A stretch of DNA of 64,000 nt from an uncultured Candidatus Melainabacteria bacterium (lineage in GTDB: Bacteria > Cyanobacteriota > Vampirovibrionia > Gastranaerophilales > Gastranaerophilaceae): positions 372,001-436,000 of the forward strand of contig CAKULF010000001.1 of the NCBI GenBank assembly GCA_934667125.1, written 5' to 3'. The translations under genes and the position numbers were made by a program. The notes beneath the pieces were generated by a model. That model made no database searches. It was not told where the DNA came from and was given only the letters and a program-made list of their open reading frames with translations. How positions within the stretch are numbered: the stretch's first letter is position 1; each line of letters begins with the position of its first letter. This document shows, in pieces, positions 61,360-64,000 of the stretch.

Positions 61360-62638
61360 ATTTTTCCATCATTTCTTTTTCTTGCGCAACAATAGCAGGA
61401 TTTCTGTTATCGCCGTTATTTAATAATTTTCTTAAGCCGATGGCAATTTTTGGCTGCAATCTTCCCATTGCCCAAGCAGCAATAGCGATATTTCCAAATA
61501 TTGCAAATAATTTATAAGCTTTAATTCCTTTAAGATTAGATAAATTGCCATTTAAAGATTCAAGATGTTCAAGGGTTGATTTTGCTTTATTTGTGTCAAT
61601 TCCTTTTAAATAGCTTATAACATCATTGTTTCCATCTTTTACAATAGAAATTACATTATTTTTTTCTAATAATTGAGCTAATTCGCTTTTGCCATCTAAG
61701 TTATGAATTGCGCTAAATAAATCATCTTTATCTAAACTTTTTGCTTGTTCAATTGCTTTTGGAAGTTTTTCAGTCAAACCTTTATCAAAAATGATTTTAG
61801 GGTCAAGTTCAATCGGAGTTTTAATTTTTCTTCCGATAAATTCAAAAGCGTTTTGAATTGGCTTAGCAAGTCCATAAATAAATATCAATTGGAAAGCTTC
61901 TTTAAGCGCAACTTCTTTTCTTTCGCCTTTTCTTGCTTCAACAAGTCTTGTTGTAGTGATAACGCCATCCAATATAGAAGTGTTCACAATCGGATTATAC
62001 ATTATTGTTTCTTTTAAGCCTTTAAAAGAAATAGGTTCTTTATCTTTTTTTGTGAAGCTGACAAATGTCGGATTTTCCTTAACAGCATTGTTTAACAGGC
62101 TCTTTGACGAATCTGTTTTTAATTTAATATTAATATCTCTTTCAATTCTTTTTTGAGTTGTTTTTTGTTTATGTTTAATAATTGCAGATAACGCTAGGGC
62201 TGATAGAGCAGTTGGAATAGCAAATTTTGCCAAATCAGCATTTTTATATTTTTTAACTAAATCAGGATTTGCAGCTAATTTAGAAAATAAATCTTTTTCG
62301 CAAGCCGCAATATTAGTAGCTTTTGCAGCGTTTTCAATATAATTTTTATCTTTTAATAATGAAGCGTCCAGTTTTGAATTTAAACCTAATATCGGATAAA
62401 CTATTTTGTTCATAACCGCTTTAACAGCCGGTATTCCAAACAACCAAACAATTCCTGTTCCGAATTCTTCGATTATTTTTTCTTTGGCGTCATCTATTCC
62501 GCCCTCTTTTCTGTATGTGTCAACAATTGCAAAATTAGAAATGGCATCTTTGATTGCCATAGGCATTATTGAGTCGTTGTTATTTGCTAAACCGGATAGC
62601 GTATTTAATGTTAAATTAGATATATTAGGTATTTTCAT
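61346..62638 (-). CDS. Large lineage-type membrane-associated protein, unknown
   Basis: 430 residues. Hydrophobic segments lie at about 48-68, 142-162, 250-268 and 374-394. An internal block reads PTFVSFTKKDKEPISFKGL (about 190-208), with the F-x-G element seen in other unknown proteins here. The basic segment KHKQKTTQKRIERD precedes it. AAAGG stands before the ATG, 21 bases after the stop of a 24-codon ORF. I do not recognise a function. Confidence 0.7.
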   Translation of the reverse strand: MKIPNISNLTLNTLSGLANNNDSIMPMAIKDAISNFAIVDTYRKEGGIDDAKEKIIEEFGTGIVWLFGIPAVKAVMNKIVYPILGLNSKLDASLLKDKNYIENAAKATNIAACEKDLFSKLAANPDLVKKYKNADLAKFAIPTALSALALSAIIKHKQKTTQKRIERDINIKLKTDSSKSLLNNAVKENPTFVSFTKKDKEPISFKGLKETIMYNPIVNTSILDGVITTTRLVEARKGERKEVALKEAFQLIFIYGLAKPIQNAFEFIGRKIKTPIELDPKIIFDKGLTEKLPKAIEQAKSLDKDDLFSAIHNLDGKSELAQLLEKNNVISIVKDGNNDVISYLKGIDTNKAKSTLEHLESLNGNLSNLKGIKAYKLFAIFGNIAIAAWAMGRLQPKIAIGLRKLLNNGDNRNPAIVAQEKEMMEKSKLQ

Positions 62639-62659
62639 TTCTTAGCCTTTACAAATTAA

Positions 62660-62734
62660 TTATAGTCCCCAAATTAAGTTCATTAATCTTTGAACTCGTC
62701 GATTTATTTGTAAATTCAATATATATTTTTGCAT
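62660..62734 (-). CDS. 24-residue small ORF with ribosome site
   Basis: ATG at 62734 with AAAGGG seven bases upstream, 24 codons to TAA at 62662-62660. The peptide starts MQKYILNLQINRRVQRL and ends in a hydrophobic patch. It ends 21 bases before the 430-residue gene, so it could be a leader peptide or a co-expressed small protein. The shared pattern of a hydrophobic start then R-R-[IV] with the next small ORF upstream suggests they are related. Confidence 0.4.
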   Translation of the reverse strand: MQKYILNLQINRRVQRLMNLIWGL

Positions 62735-62826
62735 TAGTTTCCCTTTACTTTCTTTTTAACGATTCTGAATAAAAATAATTGCTATATTTTCGCTTATTTT
62801 TTAATATTTTTTACATTTTTTGCAAT

Positions 62827-62858
62827 AAAAAAGACCTTTTTTAAACTAAAAGGCCTTT
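62827..62858 (-). terminator. Rho-independent terminator of the 28-residue ORF
   Basis: The reverse strand has AAAGGCCTTTT, a loop and AAAAGGTCTTT (one G-U pair), then T-rich sequence, 24 bases after the small ORF stop. Confidence 0.75.
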
Positions 62859-62881
62859 CCATTAAATTATTTATTTTTTCA

Positions 62882-62968
62882 TTAATCTTTTTCAACCGGA
62901 ATATAGACAAGCCCTTTAGTATTTAAAGGTCTGATACGTCGCAACAGTTGTAAAATAAAATTAATCAT
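62882..62968 (-). CDS. 28-residue small ORF with promoter, ribosome site and terminator
   Basis: ATG at 62968 with AGAAGG upstream, 28 codons to TAA at 62884-62882. The N-terminus is an amphipathic hydrophobic/basic helix (MINFILQLLRRIRPLN), followed by a short tail. A promoter lies 30 bases upstream and a terminator follows, making this a complete mini-gene. Alternatively it is an sRNA with a chance frame. Confidence 0.5.
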   Translation of the reverse strand: MINFILQLLRRIRPLNTKGLVYIPVEKD

Positions 62969-62997
62969 TTTTTTCCTTCTTTTTATGTGCAATAGAA

Positions 62998-63026
62998 ATA
63001 ATACACCAATATTATCTATTTGTCTA
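62998..63026 (-). promoter_or_regulatory. Promoter of the 28-residue ORF
   Basis: The reverse strand has TAGACA (63026-63021), a 17-base spacer and TATTAT (63003-62998). Confidence 0.6.
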
Positions 63027-63063
63027 TAGGAATTAAATAATTATTTTACATTTAGAAATTCTA

Positions 63064-64000
63064 TTATTTTTCTTTTTCATAAAGTTGTATATCGTATTCA
63101 AAATTTTCATTCAATAAAGAAGAATCTATCTTAATTACGCCATTTTCGCCCGTCGCAATAACATTTGTTGTATCGATTGTATCTTTTGGCTCAATTGAAT
63201 TTAGTGCTTCTTTCTTTTTGTCTAACACAGCTTTTTTATCTTCTACATTAGCTTTCTTTTCTTCAAGCATTGATTTAGCGGATTCTAATTTTGTCTTTTT
63301 GGAATTTTCTTGTTTAACAGCGCTATCATAGGCTTTTTTAGCAGAGTTCATCGCACTTGTAGCTTTATTATAATTTGCTTTGAATTTTCTCAACTCGCCT
63401 TTCAAGCTGTTTAATTTCTTTTTCAATTCAGAAGTGGAACCCTCACTTTTAATTTGGTTATTAACTTCTTCAATTTCTTTATTTTTTTCTTCAACTTGTT
63501 GAGCAAGTTTTTCTTGTTTTTCTTTTTCTTTATTATATTTTTCTAATTTTGCAGCAGTTTTAGCTTGAGCCGCTTCATAAGCTTTTAGAGCGCTATCATA
63601 AGACTTTTGAGCTTTTGTTAATTCTTTATTAGCCTTGTCATAGTCTTTTTGTGCTTGCTTAACTTCTGCTTCAGCTAGGGTTGTGTTATGTTCAATTCTG
63701 AAGTTTTGAAGAAGCTCCATTAGTTTATCTTTTAGGCTTTTAGATGGATTATCATTTCCCGTTTCCGTGTCTTGTGAAACAGTTTCATCACCGGCTAACT
63801 TTTTAATATATTCTTTTAAGGATAGTCCTGATTTTTCAAGTTCATCTGGTGTAAATTCATATTTTTCGCCATTTGGAGCGGTTACATTATATTTTGCGTA
63901 AGGTCCTAAAGAATGGTTTATACTAACGCTATATCCATCAAAAGTTCCTTTTTCAGAAGCTCCTTGACAATTCATAGGGGTGCTCCATTCAATACTATCT
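63064..64000 (-). CDS. Coiled-coil protein (partial, N-terminus off window)
   Basis: The frame is open to the right edge, so the ATG at 63975 need not be the start; eight more codons are visible before it. About 312 residues are seen. A small N-terminal region has YAKYNVTAPNGEKYEFTPDELE, a repeat-like beta unit. A long coiled coil of about 170 residues follows, rich in Ala, Lys, Glu and Gln. The short C-terminal strand domain (GVIKIDSSLLNENFEYDIQL) ends the chain. It is in style similar to the coiled-coil gene at 7533. Surface or structural role possible; no function assigned. Confidence 0.75.
   Translation of the reverse strand, partial: DSIEWSTPMNCQGASEKGTFDGYSVSINHSLGPYAKYNVTAPNGEKYEFTPDELEKSGLSLKEYIKKLAGDETVSQDTETGNDNPSKSLKDKLMELLQNFRIEHNTTLAEAEVKQAQKDYDKANKELTKAQKSYDSALKAYEAAQAKTAAKLEKYNKEKEKQEKLAQQVEEKNKEIEEVNNQIKSEGSTSELKKKLNSLKGELRKFKANYNKATSAMNSAKKAYDSAVKQENSKKTKLESAKSMLEEKKANVEDKKAVLDKKKEALNSIEPKDTIDTTNVIATGENGVIKIDSSLLNENFEYDIQLYEKEK

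Overview
The window is a low-GC, densely coded bacterial chromosome segment with about 62 protein genes, three tRNA genes, no rRNA, no CRISPR array and no insertion sequence. I infer an anaerobic, gut-type member of the Cyanobacteria-related Melainabacteria/Vampirovibrionia, most likely Gastranaerophilales. The grounds are: an S-layer-homology (SLH) envelope protein, a prepilin with the GFTLAE signature, a three-domain NifU beside NifS, a rubrerythrin, an AsmA-like protein and heptose genes (diderm envelope), FtsEX, and several lineage-type proteins of unknown function that carry a short F-x-G motif near the N-terminus. The assignment is inference; no search was run.

Layout. 1-6.7 kb: envelope glycan genes (sugar epimerase running off the left edge, HddC-GmhB fusion, GT2 and GT9 glycosyltransferases), tRNA-Met, a glycine-zipper protein and the SLH protein. 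6.7-11.5 kb: an accessory stretch with two tRNA-Pro genes behind a duplicated leader, a coiled-coil protein, an XRE regulator and CheR-like methyltransferase divergent from a pilin, a 34-codon ORF with its own terminator, and a degenerate AAA-like protein. 11.6-24.2 kb: 2-oxo acid decarboxylase, HDOD protein, the wecG-type/transketolase/ftsEX operon, an M49-like peptidase, serC, an intergenic repeat, miaB and a homocitrate/isopropylmalate-synthase-type enzyme. 24.3-37 kb: crcB, dxr, nifUS, tadA, a two-component system with an NfeD protein, a phosphoesterase with missing active-site residues and a dGTPase-like protein. 37-43 kb: bioA, an MFS carrier with murQ divergent from anmK (peptidoglycan recycling), rubrerythrin and tdk. 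43-54.7 kb: GT2, dnaE, mntP, AsmA-like, a membrane protein and pheS. 54.7-64 kb: two tandem phosphoribosyltransferase-like paralogues behind PHP, ymdB-type and rny genes, then small and lineage-type proteins and a coiled-coil gene cut by the right edge.

The most interesting observations are regulatory. murQ and anmK are divergent and share a 29-bp gap in which each has TTGCAT-N17-TATAAT and an ATG exactly six bases after the -10, so each -35 overlaps the other gene's start codon. At least eight other genes show a -10 six or seven bases before the ATG and no Shine-Dalgarno, which points to widespread leaderless mRNAs. RNase Y appears to start at ATT, because an in-frame membrane segment lies upstream of the first ATG. 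Tiny ORFs with promoter, ribosome site or terminator occur near 10.7 and 62.7-63.0 kb. The tandem PRTase-like proteins are the best candidate for an undescribed protein system.
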